In this document: piece by piece, positions 12,401 through 24,470 of the stretch | Position numbering within the stretch: position 1 is the first letter of the stretch | Layout of the letters: each line of letters opens with the position of its first letter | Source: Marchantia polymorpha subsp. ruderalis | Taxonomy: Eukaryota; Streptophyta; Marchantiopsida; Marchantiales; Marchantiaceae | Reading direction: 5' to 3' | Assembly: GCA_037833965.1 (NCBI GenBank) | Contig: AP031353.1 | Span: 28,708,501 to 28,772,500 of the forward strand | Length of the DNA: 64,000 nucleotides | The notes under the pieces: model-generated | What the model was told of the DNA's origin: nothing | The model's database searches: none | What the model saw: only the letters and a program-made list of their open reading frames with translations | Position numbers and translations under genes: made by a program

Positions 12401-15400
12401 AATGAACACAAACCTTGAGCCAAGAAGGGGTTGGCTCAGTTTTCATATTCACTTTCCTCAATCTAACATTTAGTATCAATTATTGCATCGCTTGGGTCGC
12501 AAATAGATGCACGTAATAACCTCGTCGTCCTCACAACACAGCGAGCCCGTTACTCTTACCAGATACTACCTTCTCTCATGCGACCCATGCACATCGCAAG
12601 GCTGTGGTCTTCCCTCCAAAAAACTACATCCCCCACGATCCTTTTGAAATGTGCCACTATGACCGCATCTCCAGAATCCGACACCTCGCAACCGATCGCC
12701 TTGATTTCCCTTCCCCTCTCGATTGCTCAATCGAAGATCTTTTTTAACTCCTAAACCCTGAACAAGGACAAATCCTCGTCCAGATTTTGGTTCTAAAACG
12801 CTTCCAGAACTTAGCAGCCACTCTAATTGTCGAGAATTTTGAAACTCTAGCAGACCTTCCGTTTCTTTTAGTTATTTCACTTTCTTTCCAGATTAGTTAT
12901 TTGGTAACACTACACTGTTCAGAACCTTGTGATATCATCAGATTAGATTTAACACCAACATATAGATCTTCGTTGATTATGTGTTGATTGTAATAGGTTT
13001 CGTCGATAAAAGAGACGAAACCTATTACATTTTTGCCTATCTATGCACAATCGGTATTTTTGTCATTTAAAAAATGCATGAAAACAAGATGTTCACCTGT
13101 GAGATGTATGTGAGTCATATATATTTTACAGCTACAATTAGAGCATTTGCAAGATTCTTAATCTTTGGAACATTTTTCCCTTTTTTTTTATCCTTGTCTA
13201 TCACTTGGACAAGAGATGTATGTTATCTACCTTAACGTATACATCTAATTCAATATTTTCAACCAACCGTAAGGTTTGTTTTAGATTCAACACTTCTTTG
13301 TACTAGTATGGCAAGGATGAAGGCTTATAGATATTGCTTTGATAAAGCATCAATACTTTTTTGACTCGCATAAACTAATTTGTTTCAAACTCCGAGCTTC
13401 CGCCTTTGCTTGATTATCTACTTACAGCTTTGATATTGATTTGTGGTCGCAACAATAACTTAGATGCAAAGAAAATGCCACATGATTTCTTCTACATTTT
13501 TTTAACAGAGTAACACTACCTTTAGTACAATTTGGGACGTGATTTTCATCCATGTCCAAGTCGATGGTAAATTCACACTTTTGCTTCATAATTCTATTTC
13601 GTACCTTTTTATACCAAAAAACTAGTCACTTGTAAGCAGAGATCCCATGGATGAGTCTGGTTCAGAAGTTTGCTAACTATCAATTTTGTATAGTGAGTCG
13701 TTGCATGCAGTAGTGATTTTGAACATTGTGACGGACTCTTTAATTTACGACTTCAGGGAACTCGATGCCGAATCGACAGAGGCTCTGATCAAGCACCGAA
13801 TTTCCAGTGCGTTAAATGCCGAAGTAGACATACCTCGCCACGTGTTGCAAGCAGTCTCACGACGTACACAAGTAAGGTTTCAACCTGACCCCTCTCAACA
13901 GGATGTTCAATTTTACACCGGGGGCATCAAAACAAATCCGAACAAAATTCTACATAAGTAGATTCTTTTCCACGAAATTCTCTCCCCAAACCACTCACAA
14001 TATCACTTCAAAATTATATGGATCGATGACTCATGTGGTTCCATTTTTAGCGTGTACCGCTAAAAACTATCATTTTATAGAACTCCCTAAAATCTCATGA
14101 AAGATTAAATATCCGTGACCTTGGAAGAGTCAACAGAAAGTCTAACGAAATGGCACCTTTCCTTCGATCTGATTGGGCACTTTCTGTCTAACCCATACCA
14201 ATATTTCCGTAGGTCGTGAAATTCTGTCACGGGAGTGTTTTGGAACACCCTATTGGCTATGAATCCAAGTGTTGGTTTTACAAGAACATTTCACATTCAT
14301 AGGATGATCATCTTCCGCTGCTTGTGAGCAGGGACATCCGCTGTTTATTGAGCAAATGGCTATGGCTTTAGTGGAGCAGAAACTTAAAGCTTTATCTAAC
14401 TCTCAAGAAGAAAGGAAGAAGGCTCTCCAAACACTCAATCTTGATAATTTCAACTTCTCTCATTCCATGGAGGCTCTTATTACCTCGCGTGTCGATCTTC
14501 TTGAACCAAACCAGGGTCTGGCCCTGAAAGTAAGCTAAGAAATATTCTATCGATGCGGTTATGCTTTTTCATGTTCCTTGACTTCATTCGCCATACTTTT
14601 TGTAGGAATCTGATATATGTTGTGAAACTTCGAAAATCAGTGTGTGAATTTGATCTATGTGGATCGCTTGTAGATGACGTAGCTACCAAACCTTGTCGTT
14701 GGTCTCTTTTGCAATTGCCATAGATTGTATACACTCAAATAAACCCAAAGGTGGATTTTAAGAAATATTATTGAGGTCAGAAATCTCAATGTAATCCTCA
14801 CCACATTATGCCTAGTTCAATGTGGTGAGTATGGTGGTGGAGAGTTCAACAAGTTCAAACTGAACTAGTTTGTAGATTTATGTTGTAAAAAATATTAGAA
14901 TAGTCTTACTCACTTATTTGATTAAAATCTAAAGGAATTTGTAATATATTAATTCTGATTACAGTACAAGTTGTTAATCCAATCTTGTAACTTTGAATAT
15001 ATCAGATTGACCTTTGAGCATTAACACACGAATGCGAAACCTGAATCATAGTGTTCGGTGTCGCCTTTGCGAAAAGTAGTAAAAATTACCTTCTATAACT
15101 CACCTTGTATTCAATATACAATTTTTTATATGATCCGGCTCTCGTATCAATTCACAACACGGGAGAGAAACTGAAGATTGTATGTAATTTATATTTTTTA
15201 TAATATTCAATGTTAATCTACTGAAGATGGAGTTTAAGGGAGAAATCGGTAGTCTTAAGCTGACCTTGTTTTACTCCGACCTCAGTGATAGAGGTTGGTT
15301 CATTCAAGGTGTGGTCTGAAGAATATCATTTGATATCAAATGATATTCTTCAGAAGCGAACCTGCTAAATGAATCTTATATTCTGATCTACGACCTAGAA

Positions 15401-18400
15401 ATTTGATGTTCCACGTTAATATCCAGTAGTCTGCTGCCTATGGTTACAGAGAATGATATACTGGGACGTCTTGCTGTCTGTCAGAGAAACCATTGAAGTT
15501 AAAGTTCTCTAGAACCCACCGAGTCTCCAAATCAACACGTTGTCAATGTGCTGGTCTTGTGTTCAAACATGCCTGTCTGCTTGATCTCTCCTTGGACAGA
15601 AGCCAACGATGGGAACCGTTAACAGGTGGCCAGTGTAATAGGACTTTCCTTCTCTCCGGGCTTTCTTCTATCTATTCTCAACCGGCAACTGCAAAGGTAT
15701 TTTTCTGATCACATCATCCTGTTGACTTTCTCTGGCCTCATCTTGATTATTGTGGTCTTATGTTCATAATGCCTGTCTGCTGACTTACCTGTGTCTCTGA
15801 GAACAGTTTCTCAGAGTCTTATAAGTCGGCAGCAAAGCTCTCTGTTATGAATGGTTGTTGAAACTCTAGATGTCATATTTACAACAATCTATGAATCATA
15901 GCATGTGAACTAAGGTCTGATCTGAGAATAGATTGTGACTGGAAGCAATCTATTTTGGAACAGGGAGGAAGTTGCATGCCTTAACAAGGAACAGCTCGAA
16001 GTTGCCTTGCAAGGGCTTGAGAAGCTGAACTTTATATTTCAATCAGTTCTGGATGCAGGATGTAACTATTCTTTTGCCAACTCGGTATGTGAGATTAGTT
16101 CAGCAGATGTCCATATGTGTTCATCAATACCAAAAACTTGAACATTGCACCGCTTTGTACTCTCACTTGTACCTTAACGAACGAGAAGGAAGACATGGTC
16201 AAACAACTGAGCACAGTCTGTGGGTCATGGCGTCTATGTGGAAAGCGACGTCGAAAGTTGACAGGATCACAATGTTGATCGCTCATGTCACTGCTTCTGT
16301 CGCCATAATTCTCAAAGTCAAGAAGAGCGGAGATTCTTATTGATTAACTTGACGATCAGGTAACGAAGGATGCGACTTACGAGATGCTGCCAATAAAGCA
16401 AAGGCGTACAATCCACGCTGAAATAGCTCAGGAGCTTCTGAAGCTAGGAACTAGTGGAGCGCGGTGTGTCACTATTGCCCAGCACTATACGATGGCTTGC
16501 AAAGATGTTGAAGAGTTGGAGGTTGACCTCGCTGCCATCGCCATTGATCATTGGCAGGAAGCAGTAAGTACAGACCTCAGATCCATTCAGCTTAGAACTT
16601 TTAACAATTGAGATAGCCAAGAGTTACTAGCTTACACTAGCTGGTGCACATGAATGAAAATGGTCTACTGTTTCTCAAACTGAGAGCATCGCCACTAAGA
16701 AATACTAGCTTTTCGCAAGGTCTAGTTTAGCCCTGTTTATTTCTATACGACACGGATATTTCAAACTTGAAAGCCTGTAAAAAAACCGTTTTAAGTTCCT
16801 CAATTCTGATGAGGGGATCAGCTCTTACTCTAGGTTTAGTAAGTGATAGACCTCTCCACATGAAGGGGAATGTTGTTCAATCGCTAAGTCTTCAGAATGT
16901 GATGCCAACTTTTCTCCATTTATTCCGATCGATAGAAAAGCACTGCCGTGTGACGATGCTACAGAGATGTCCCAAACTACTTAATTATAGGCTCTACATA
17001 GCTTGAGGGTCTGGAACAGCCGGTTCTGCAGCAAATGCCAACTGAGATCAAACATTTGTTTTTCTTATGTCCTGACCGATTTAAATGAGATTGATCGAAA
17101 GATTCCACTCTTTGCTACAGAGTTACTTCGTTTTAGTCTTCTTCGTTTGAGTGCCCTCGTAGGTAACACCTAATGCCATGCTGACACCAGAGTACGAAGC
17201 ACTGCAGATGACGACCCAGGTCCTGTAGTGTCGTCTTCTAAACTTATGACCAATGTACAGAAATCGAAGACAAGCCATGCATTTGTTGTTGCTCTGCAGC
17301 TCCTAATTTAAGAGTTAAACAACTTCATGTGCTGTGTGCTTCCAACAGGCGTCTAGTGCCATGTTCAAATTTGGTCAGTATAAGTTGGCAATCGAGTATT
17401 ACCAAAACGCAATACATCTCGAGAAACTTGCTCGTGCTGATATACATCCGCAGCGGATAGCAAGGTGGCATTTTTACTTAGCAAAGGCGTATGGTGCATT
17501 GGGCGACATGGACAGCAGTTTGGAGAACACAATCAAGTCTCTTGATTACGCAGGGGAGAACTCAAGTGACTTTACCATGCAGCAGCAAACGTCCGCTAGT
17601 TGTTCGGCCAGTCTTTTGGCGAGGATCTCATCATGGAGGTCGGAGTGTCAGAGTGGTATACTCAGTTGGCTTGCTACAATAACAGGCAACACAGGCAACG
17701 AACAAGTGCTTTTTTTCAGATGCGAAGCTCTGGCCCACCTCTCACAACTTGCTATAGTCAAGGTACAATGCTTGAATTTTTTTTTCTATTATTTGTCTTG
17801 GAGTTATCGTGTATGTAATGACTGCATCTCCTTACTTGTCCGACACATTTGTCGCTTATAAACTGGACAAAGCTTTAAATAAGAGCGGAGACAATTAATT
17901 TGTAGAATTTGTTAGTAGAAATATAAGGGGAGAAAGGTCTTTTGAACCTTTTGGAGACTAGTATTCACAATACTCCAACTATCTGACGCCCATGTTGTTG
18001 GAACCAATTTTCAGGAGGATGTCACATCTTCCAGAAAAATCATCAAGCGGTACCTCGCAGTAGCCAACGAGGTCAGCAGAATTCAACCTCTCGAGCTTGC
18101 CCGCGCCTACTCCATGAGTGCTATAGTTTCGATGTCTGCTATCAAGGCTAGATACAAAGCTCGAAAGAGTTATGAATTTTTACAACTCCATGCCGGGAGT
18201 ATACGTCCAGCCGTCCAAGCCGGAGACATTCACTTCAATCTCGCAAAACTATGTCAATTCCAAGGTTGAGTCTCGTGCATTACCTGCCAGGTGCGTTATT
18301 GTTGCTTATTGCGGCCATCATTAGTTCTGAAGCATGAGTTCGTACCTAACATTCCATGGTGCTGCAACAGGCAAGTGGCTGAAAGCAGAGAGACATGCAT

Positions 18401-19822
18401 CATCAGCACAACGGATGTATGAAGCAAGCCAAACTCGAAGAGAGCTTGATGTGTGCCGGTGTATTATAGGTCTGGGACAGTTGTACCAGGGTCAGCTTGA
18501 GACTGCTCGTGAAATGGGCATGAGAGTGCTCGAATATCGCCATGAGCATCCTCAACTCCTTTACTGGTCTACCTATCTCGTAATCGCTTGTCTCAACACT
18601 ATGAGACGTTTCAAGGACTCCTCTGATGTCTTTGCCCGAATAAAAAACTATCCTTGCCCCCTGCTCACCTTGACACTCCAGGTAAGAGAGAGCTTCTTAA
18701 AGCTTTTCTTCCACTTTCTGCGATCAGATACCTTTCGTGGAGTATTACCATGACATTGCCTGAGAGTGGCCATCATCCTCTCATATAATCTCAAGAGAAC
18801 TTTCGAACCACAAGGCACGCTCATAACAGCATTGATAAGGGATTTATGTTGATTATCTCATTCACAATATGCACCCCAGCAATATCTCTAGATCGTATCT
18901 TAATAAGGGAATCGTTCCTGGTAGTTCTGCGAAGTATATTCTGCAGCACAAGCAAATGAACTTGAATTGAAGGTGATGAAAGCTGTACTCTGACTGATAA
19001 CAGGCAAAAGCGCTCGGCTGGTTGTCAGCTATGCACCTGGGTGAAGCTGAGGCGACGATTAAGGATGCTGTAGCCTTAGTTCCACGGTTATTGGAAATAG
19101 TTCCTCTTACTCCAGCGTTTCCCTTGGCTTATGCTTCAGCTGCGGAGGTATTGCTTATGTCACTAGAAAATAATCAGGTGCTTGAAGTTGAAAGGACCGT
19201 TAAGGAGAGGCTTGTGGAGTGTCTGGTGAATTTCTTCAAGACATCATCTGCAAGAATAGGTGTGGCTCTCATTATCACGCTTGTGTATTCCAAGTATAAC
19301 TCGATTCACATCTCCCTTCACCGTTCTGTCCAGACCTTTTGAGTTTGTGTGCGGTAAGTTGTTTCAGAAAACCTATCTGATGTCAAGAGATGCACACTTT
19401 TATGGAAACTGAATGTTTCACCTGAAACCAGGCTCCACATATCAGATACATTCGCTTCAAAGCTTGCCGTATCCCAGCTATCCTTATCAGGTGGAGTATC
19501 TCTTCCTGGATTGTGGAAAGAAAATTTAACATCATATTCTGCTCTGCTGCAGAAATATGCGGCCCATTTTATATGTATTATCAAGCTCGCTTGGTGCTTT
19601 TTAGAGGAAACAACCAGATGGCTCTATCGGGGTTTGAAGGAGCAGAAAAGGAAGCTCTGAGACTGAAAATGTTGTAAGAAAACCATACCTTTTGTTGGTT
19701 TGACACCTACGTCCTCTCAATCATGTAGAGAATCGCTCATTGATGCTCAAATGTCGAGGAGGCTTGCTGTGCATCCGATGCGAAAAAGTGACTGCAGTCC
19801 AAATCACCTTTTCGAAATCTAG
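446..19822 (+). CDS. Soluble (class IIIb, ADCY10-type) adenylyl cyclase with a response-regulator receiver domain nested in cyclase domain 1
   Basis: Predicted to make cAMP from ATP in the cytosol. My model has 29 GT-AG exons with all phases matching: 446-926, 1440-1603, 1932-1973, 2969-3022, 3214-3291, 3678-3875, 4096-4225, 4667-4692, 4953-5276, 5453-5612, 6473-6629, 7270-7544, 7797-8041, 9767-10525, 10590-10664, 10704-10790, 10919-11473, 11844-12001, 13757-13871, 14332-14529, 15626-15696, 15964-16084, 16360-16563, 17349-17762, 18015-18264, 18371-18681, 19004-19259, 19553-19673, 19729-19822. The total is 6,123 nt, 2,040 residues; human ADCY10 is about 1,610. Order: Ser-rich N-tail (1-115), cyclase C1 (about 161-270 and 486-600) interrupted by a receiver (314-430), cyclase C2 (about 606-795), P-loop ATPase (853-1440) and helical TPR-like repeats (1560-2030). 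The start ATG has a strong ACCATGG context. The least certain junctions are exon 12 start, exon 24 interior and the last exon. Confidence 0.88.
1440..3291 (+). other. First half of cyclase homology domain C1
   Basis: Exons 2-5 encode the metal-binding part of a class III cyclase domain. The motif [12 protein letters not shown] places the first metal Asp at residue 181. FGGDIIK followed across a splice junction by YAGDAM gives Lys229 and the second metal Asp at 233, matching Asp47, Lys95 and Asp99 of human ADCY10 by motif position. The domain then runs to the helix [17 protein letters not shown] and stops, about halfway through the usual fold. Confidence 0.88.
3798..5069 (+). other. Response-regulator receiver (REC) domain inserted in C1
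   Basis: Residues 314-430, encoded over exons 6-9. The strand LSVLVVDD supplies the acidic pair (Asp320, Asp321). [15 protein letters not shown] supplies the phospho-acceptor Asp364. LLVKPL supplies the conserved Lys415. [13 protein letters not shown] is typical of hybrid histidine kinase receivers. The usual Thr/Ser of strand 4 is shifted: after PVIG come Val, Cys and Thr, so the canonical position seems to hold Cys. A basic linker precedes the domain and a Ser/Thr-rich linker (431-485) follows it. The receiver is flanked by phase-0 introns at both ends of its exon block. Confidence 0.9.
5231..6629 (+). other. Second half of cyclase homology domain C1
   Basis: The cyclase fold resumes with [21 protein letters not shown], whose counterpart in ADCY10-type proteins is the 'VGIGAGEV' strand. 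It continues with [13 protein letters not shown] and an [12 protein letters not shown] segment that corresponds to the 'GEVVLSP' stretch. The transition-state Asn/Arg pair is not seen here, as expected for C1 of tandem soluble cyclases, where C2 supplies it. Confidence 0.82.
5701..5745. repeat. Inverted repeat in intron 10 of the cyclase gene
   Basis: Two perfect 12-base arms, 5701-5712 and 5734-5745, with a 21-base loop. The left arm reads ttgcacatgtga. Confidence 0.7.
6953..6996. repeat. Perfect 20-bp hairpin with GCAA loop in intron 11
   Basis: Arms 6953-6972 and 6977-6996 are perfectly complementary, with a loop of only four bases (gcaa). The inner part of the stem is GC-only (gcgccggc) and the outer part AT-rich. 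In RNA the loop would be a GNRA-type tetraloop. It lies inside an intron and is not coding. Confidence 0.9.
7270..8041 (+). other. Cyclase homology domain C2
   Basis: Exons 12-13. The linker [15 protein letters not shown] is followed by [14 protein letters not shown], the strand where C2 domains have lost the metal Asp. DEKG gives the adenine-binding Lys696. [18 protein letters not shown] gives Thr759, Asn766 and Arg770. Thr instead of Asp at the base-recognition position is the mark of class IIIb cyclases, the group stimulated by bicarbonate. All residues known to be needed in C2 are present. Confidence 0.9.
9767..12001 (+). other. STAND/AAA-like ATPase module of the cyclase
   Basis: The module opens with VLIDLETYN and [12 protein letters not shown], the usual exit from C2, then FGRKTEL before the P-loop. 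Walker A is GQAGIGKT (residues 944-951). Walker B-like is [11 protein letters not shown], ending at residue 1270 and continuing across the splice site into HMDYPSW. Between Walker A and B lies a Ser-rich, probably disordered insert (about 1105-1240). Downstream exons add GHPLFIEQM (1362 on) and VASVIG (1428 on), both typical of this ATPase family. Confidence 0.85.
12002..13756 (+). other. Long intron 18 of the cyclase gene, with hairpin
   Basis: A 1.75-kb AT-rich intron, the longest in the gene. I see no coding sequence in it. It contains a perfect hairpin with 15-base arms at 12990-13004 and 13014-13028. It also has a run of clustered pyrimidines and poly-T stretches near 13160-13190 and 13490-13510. 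Confidence 0.7.
12990..13028. repeat. Perfect 15-bp hairpin in intron 18
   Basis: The left arm gtaataggtttcgtc (12990-13004) pairs with 13014-13028 across a 9-base loop. Confidence 0.85.
14797..14829. repeat. Inverted repeat in intron 20
   Basis: Perfect 11-base arms ctcaccacatt (14797-14807) and its complement (14819-14829), with an 11-base loop. Confidence 0.7.
15315..15354. repeat. Perfect 40-bp palindrome in intron 20
   Basis: The 40 bases equal their own reverse complement with no spacer. The left half starts tctgaagaatatc. AT-rich palindromes with no loop are unstable in many genomes, so its intact state suggests it is recent or selected. Confidence 0.92.
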
Positions 19823-22120
19823 TGTACGCAGGATACTAAGTTTTGCTAGAATTTGTCCTTTTCGCACTTCGGAGTTCATATTTTGGTGAAAATATTTTCA
19901 GAGATCAGCGTTCATGAAAGAAGTTATATATACATGGAGGAGATTTGAGCCTTACTGTGAGAACACAACACACCACTACGATGATTCGATCGGAGTGCTC
20001 ATATATTAGAATCTTCTGTACTTCTGATCTTTCAATGACTTTCTTACCTACACTCTCAGATCAAAGCTTCGACGGGAGGTTTGATTCTTGCACGTCAGAG
20101 CTAGATTTTGAGAAAGATCGGATGTGCAATGTGCAGGCCTCTAGCAAGTTTTGCTCGCGACGGGTGTGAGAGCTGCATCTTTCGCTCAAATCAGCGTCCT
20201 TGAAGTGCCTGTTGGAAGACAAGATAAGCGAGTCAAGTGAATTTTGCGCCAGGGAGCGGCAAAACTTTTGTGCAAACTTCCAGATGAGGGAAATATTATG
20301 AAGGTTTTTTTAACGAAGTACAGTTTAATTCACATTGAGATGCAATTTTCAACATAATCACCATTCACTCCAGGCACATTAATTGAAGGTTTTCTATTAA
20401 CTACATAAATAACTAATTATTCATAATAAAGGGGTTACTAGAGTACTACAAGCTTCAGTTACTATTAGGGCTTTTATAATAAAGGCTGACTTTCGCCATA
20501 ATGCAGGATTGCCCTTACGCGGCCAACGAACTCATACTAATGCTAAGACTTGTCGCAAATTAAGATACGTTTCGATTAGAAGTTGATAAAAAATTTATAT
20601 TTTTTTTTTCAGTTTGTACAAAATATCTTTGTAATTAGTAAACGGATTAGATGGATCATAAAAAAACAAAATCGATGATATCAAACAACACCAAAAACAT
20701 TCAATAAACACTTATGCAAAAAAAGCACGGTATTACTAATATGCATATATATAAAGAAATGAGGTGAATACCATGGGCTTTTGAAGTTCTCAGGAATGGA
20801 AAGTCCAAACTGTCTGAAAACATTGAACTAGCCATCTTAATAAGTTACAAATTCCTGTAATAACACCTGATAGCCTCGTTATGTTCCTAATACTATAATT
20901 TCTAATGATTACCTTGTGTCATTGCCAAAGCAATCATTAGTAGCCATGAATGATGGCCAACGTTTTGTGCATATGTATCTGCATTCATTCAAATTTTTTT
21001 AATGAAAGATGAAAAAGAATATACTCAAATTGATAAGAAAAAACTTTAAGCTTATTTAAAAGTAACTTATAATATATTTGAAAAATGTAAGTATGGATTA
21101 ATTTACAATTATATTAGGTTATCGATATAAATTTTGATAATTAAAAGATTAAGAGCGTTTTACATCCCAATATTGCTTATTTTCTTTAACACTATGGGTC
21201 TTTGAATGTAATTTGACAGTTTTATAATAGACTATGAGCACCTAGTGCATCAATACTTCATCTAACAAATTTAAATAAAGAAATGTGGTTATCAGAAATT
21301 TTCAATATATCTTGTTGTTCATTTGATAATACAATAGCTTTGAGATTTCAATCAAATTACTTAGTGAAACTACCGTGTTAAAAAGACAGCAACGTGGTGC
21401 AATATGCCATATGGTGAAAATTTTTCACTCTATATTTATACAAAACATATTGTGACATATTAGCATTTGATCGAAAATCAGAATCAGTAGTAAAACACAT
21501 AAAGTTAAGTGAGAGCAAATACGATAAGTCAAGACACCAATGTAAAATAGTTAACCACAAAGAGCCACGTCCATGGGACAAGCTTAGCTGTGAGAGTGTA
21601 CTAAGTACTCTTGTGTCGTACACAAACCCTAAAGTTAAATACCCTAGCACCGGCGATCCTTCTACTTTTTTTAGCTAGTACTTGAGGTTACTCTTTAACT
21701 AAAGTTAACCTCAACAATCTATCCTTTACTCGTATTAAGGAAACAATAATTTCTGTAACTTATATTCTTACTTCACAAAAGGTTCTACAAAGAAACTTAA
21801 CACAAGTGTACTCTTTACACGAGAATTTACTAGAACTAAACTCTAGTCAAATCATGATAGAGTAATAACATAAAGAGGTAACTAAAAACTTGCTAGCATG
21901 GAGGAAATAGACATCTGGTAATATATATAATTACTCGGCGAGAAGTTCTAGTAAAAAATTATAATATTAGGTCTCTCTGTACATGAAAGTTAATTAGAAT
22001 TAAACGGTAGACATCACACAATAGAGTAATTATCTAAAGAGATAACCGAAGATACTATGCTAGCAAACTTTACATGTACTCTCCATGCACAACATGTATA
22101 ATACCATAGTGTCGTTTGAA
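19823..22120. other. AT-rich spacer after the cyclase gene
   Basis: The first few hundred bases probably hold the 3' UTR. The rest is AT-rich with many short homopolymers and no frame of recognisable protein. Near 21760-22080 two diverged copies of a segment containing 'actctagtcaaatcatgatagagtaat'-like text and a 'tgctagca' string suggest an old duplication. Confidence 0.5.
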
Positions 22121-22742
22121 ACTCTCCAAAGGAATAACTTTGATCAATGCATCTGGTGGATAGAATTTACCATTAATCTTGACTAGTTCAATCATGTGCT
22201 TAGTAACTCCATCAATACTTATAATACTTCTTGATCATTAATCACATAATGATGAAACTCGCCCACTACCATATCCACTAGTGGAGATTTTTTCCTTGTC
22301 AATACGGAGAGGCTGAAAACTCTCCTCTCTTTCAATTATCTACTAGATTTCATGGCATATAACTCTGTTGAAATCATAGATTGTCATCCAAAAGATCGTT
22401 CTTCTTCGGCTTGAAATCCTCTGCATCATTTACTAATGGAGGAAAAACGTATTTGAGATTTACACAACAATCTTTCTTGATGTAGTTATTGCCACATCTC
22501 CAACCAGCCATTGTCTTCTTTAAAGAAGACTTATACTTGGATTGGGATCTATTTCTCACAATCCTAGACTTGGATCTCTTCCTTTTAGGGATTATATACC
22601 TAGATCTTATCATCGTCTGGTATCCAACATGCCGCTCATCTGAGTTTGCAATGTTCGTCAATAGAATAAAAATTGCATCTTTTACTTCTACAAGATAATC
22701 TTTTTTGATGTGGCCATTCTTGCCACATCTACAACTAGCCAC
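22120..22742 (-). pseudogene. Ty1/copia-type gag fragment with two zinc-knuckle-like motifs
   Basis: Read on the minus strand, 22742-22374 encodes a basic Arg/Ser/Lys-rich peptide. Two degenerate nucleocapsid knuckles flank it: CRCGKNGHIKKDY, whose last Cys is replaced by Tyr, and WRCGNNYIKKDC, which lacks the first Cys and the His spacing. 'GKxGHIKKDC' after an R/S/K-rich stretch is characteristic of plant copia gag. Minus-strand sequence down to about 22120 has further broken frames that may belong to the same element. No reverse transcriptase was seen, so this is a relic. Confidence 0.55.
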
Positions 22743-23194
22743 AGTCTTACTCTTAAATTATCTACCCCAGACAGAGATATCTTTCTTGCATGATACATTC
22801 TTCTAGACCTAGACCTAGATTCCATTGTCTTGAATTTTGCCAATCGTCACCACCCCTTCAACGTTACTGATCATGAATCACAGTCAACGTTATTCTAAAA
22901 GTATATATGCTTGTTTTTGTGACAATTTCTTCCACGGATTTTTTTTACTTGTGTGTTATTCAATAGCTCTCAACAAATATATGAATGCACTAATTGCCTC
23001 GAGAGCAATTTAATTATATCCAATTTGCCTATATTCCGACAAAGATCATTTTGGACGGAATATTTACAAACAAAATGTTATGTTGGATGGATATTCTCTA
23101 CAAACAAAATGTATTGGTCGGAGGGATTATTCAAAAGTAATATTTCAAATCTGTCCGCGGCAATTTCACTTGCCCAGATTTGCTAGTCGCATGT

Positions 23195-23629
23195 TGTAAC
23201 CATCTATAGTTAGTTAGAAATAAAGTAGAGGTTACTCAAAATTAAATAGAGAAGATGATAGTGGAATATGTACAGTGCCACGTCAGCAATCCGTGTACTA
23301 GTTAATGAGTTAGTTGGGAACGACGCGTCATCAATCAATTTGCTTGTTAGGTAAAGATTGAGTGTGTTAGTTGGGACCGGCACGTAAAAAATCTGTATGC
23401 TCATTGTTGAGATGAACTTTAGTTAATGAGTAACCTCGAATCTTAGCTATTTATAGCTAAGACAGTCGCTTGGATTGGGGATAAATACCTCAAAGTTTTC
23501 CATGTATGGAGAGTCTTTTCGACAAGACCTGGAGTAAAGTGCTGAGAGTTTTGGGTGGACGTAGCTCTCTCCCAGAGGGTGAACCACGTTATTTCTATGT
23601 TCGTGTAATTCTTGAGTTTTGCCGTAACA
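23195..23629 (+). mobile_element. LTR (plus orientation)
   Basis: Begins TGTAAC and ends GTAACA, the usual TG...CA ends, 435 bases. It is followed after two bases by a primer-binding site. Its left part (tagttagttagaa...taaagtagaggtta, then the 'gccacgtcagcaatccgtgt' module) is shared with the inverted copy ending at 25942 and with the LTR at 37456, so the three belong to one family. Confidence 0.7.
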
Positions 23630-23631
23630 AT

Positions 23632-23643
23632 TGGTATCAGAGT
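23632..23643 (+). other. Primer-binding site (initiator Met tRNA type)
   Basis: tggtatcagagt immediately after the LTR is one base from the TGGTATCAGAGC site used by most plant LTR retrotransposons. Confidence 0.75.
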
Positions 23644-24069
23644 CGGTTCCGGTTCGGACTCTGTGTTAGAGTTTTTTGACTGTGAAAATTTGCCAACGGT
23701 TTTCTGAACAATGATTTATTCAACGATTTTCACAAGTTTGTTTTGTTTTCAACGGTGATGGTTTCATATGACAAAACTTGTAGACGGAGCTAGGAAGAAC
23801 TTTACTGCTGAATTTAGAGCGGAGTAGAGTCAAGAGGTTTTGTTGGTGAGTTGTTACACTTGTCCCGGTCTTGCACAACATAGAATGCCATTGATAGAGT
23901 CATCAGGAGCTACATATCTTGTATTTCCACCGCGAGAGCTTTTAGGCTCGAGCAGTAGTCCAGCTTTAGCTCTTTCAAAGATTGCAACTTTCCACTAGTG
24001 GCAGTCCAACTTCGCGACCGGCAGTGATCAAAGTCCTCTACATTCCATCAGAGATAACGTCTGCAATTG

Positions 24070-24470
24070 CTATAAATCTCCTATCTTCCTGGGAAGTGAT
24101 TCGAGTAATGTGGAGCTGATCACGCTCAACTCCTTAAGTACCTCAAACATGCCAATCTGCGGAGAGAGCTCCTTGAATTTGCAAGATATGAATTCCAACG
24201 CTATGAGGCTTTTACAGTAAGGAGCTAAATCTGCTGGGAAGCCAGTTAGATTCGGATAGTCTTCTAAGGTTAAAAATTTCAAGGCTGGCACGGAGTTAAG
24301 CTTCGAGACTCACTTTGGATTGGGCAGTAGAGTACAGTCAAGCTCTTGGCATTGGAGATTTTGACAAGAAATAATCTCCAAGTTGATCAAGCGTTGAAGT
24401 TTGTTGATGAGCTTGGAAGAACGGATTTGAGAATTTCAGATTCAAATATGGAAAGAGCTATGGAGTCCAC
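24070..24470 (-). pseudogene. Leucine-rich-repeat gene fragment, NLR-like
   Basis: Minus-strand translation gives repeats such as LKFLTLEDYPNLTGFP, LIALEFISCKFKELSPQIG and LKELSVISSTLLESLPRKIG, the LxxLxLxxCxxLxxLP pattern of plant NLR or receptor LRR domains. The frame can be followed upstream to about 24470 (INKLQRLINLEIISC) but carries an in-frame stop near 24310. No NB-ARC or kinase domain is present nearby. The fragment lies between two inverted LTRs, so it is probably a captured or rearranged piece, not a gene. Confidence 0.6.
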
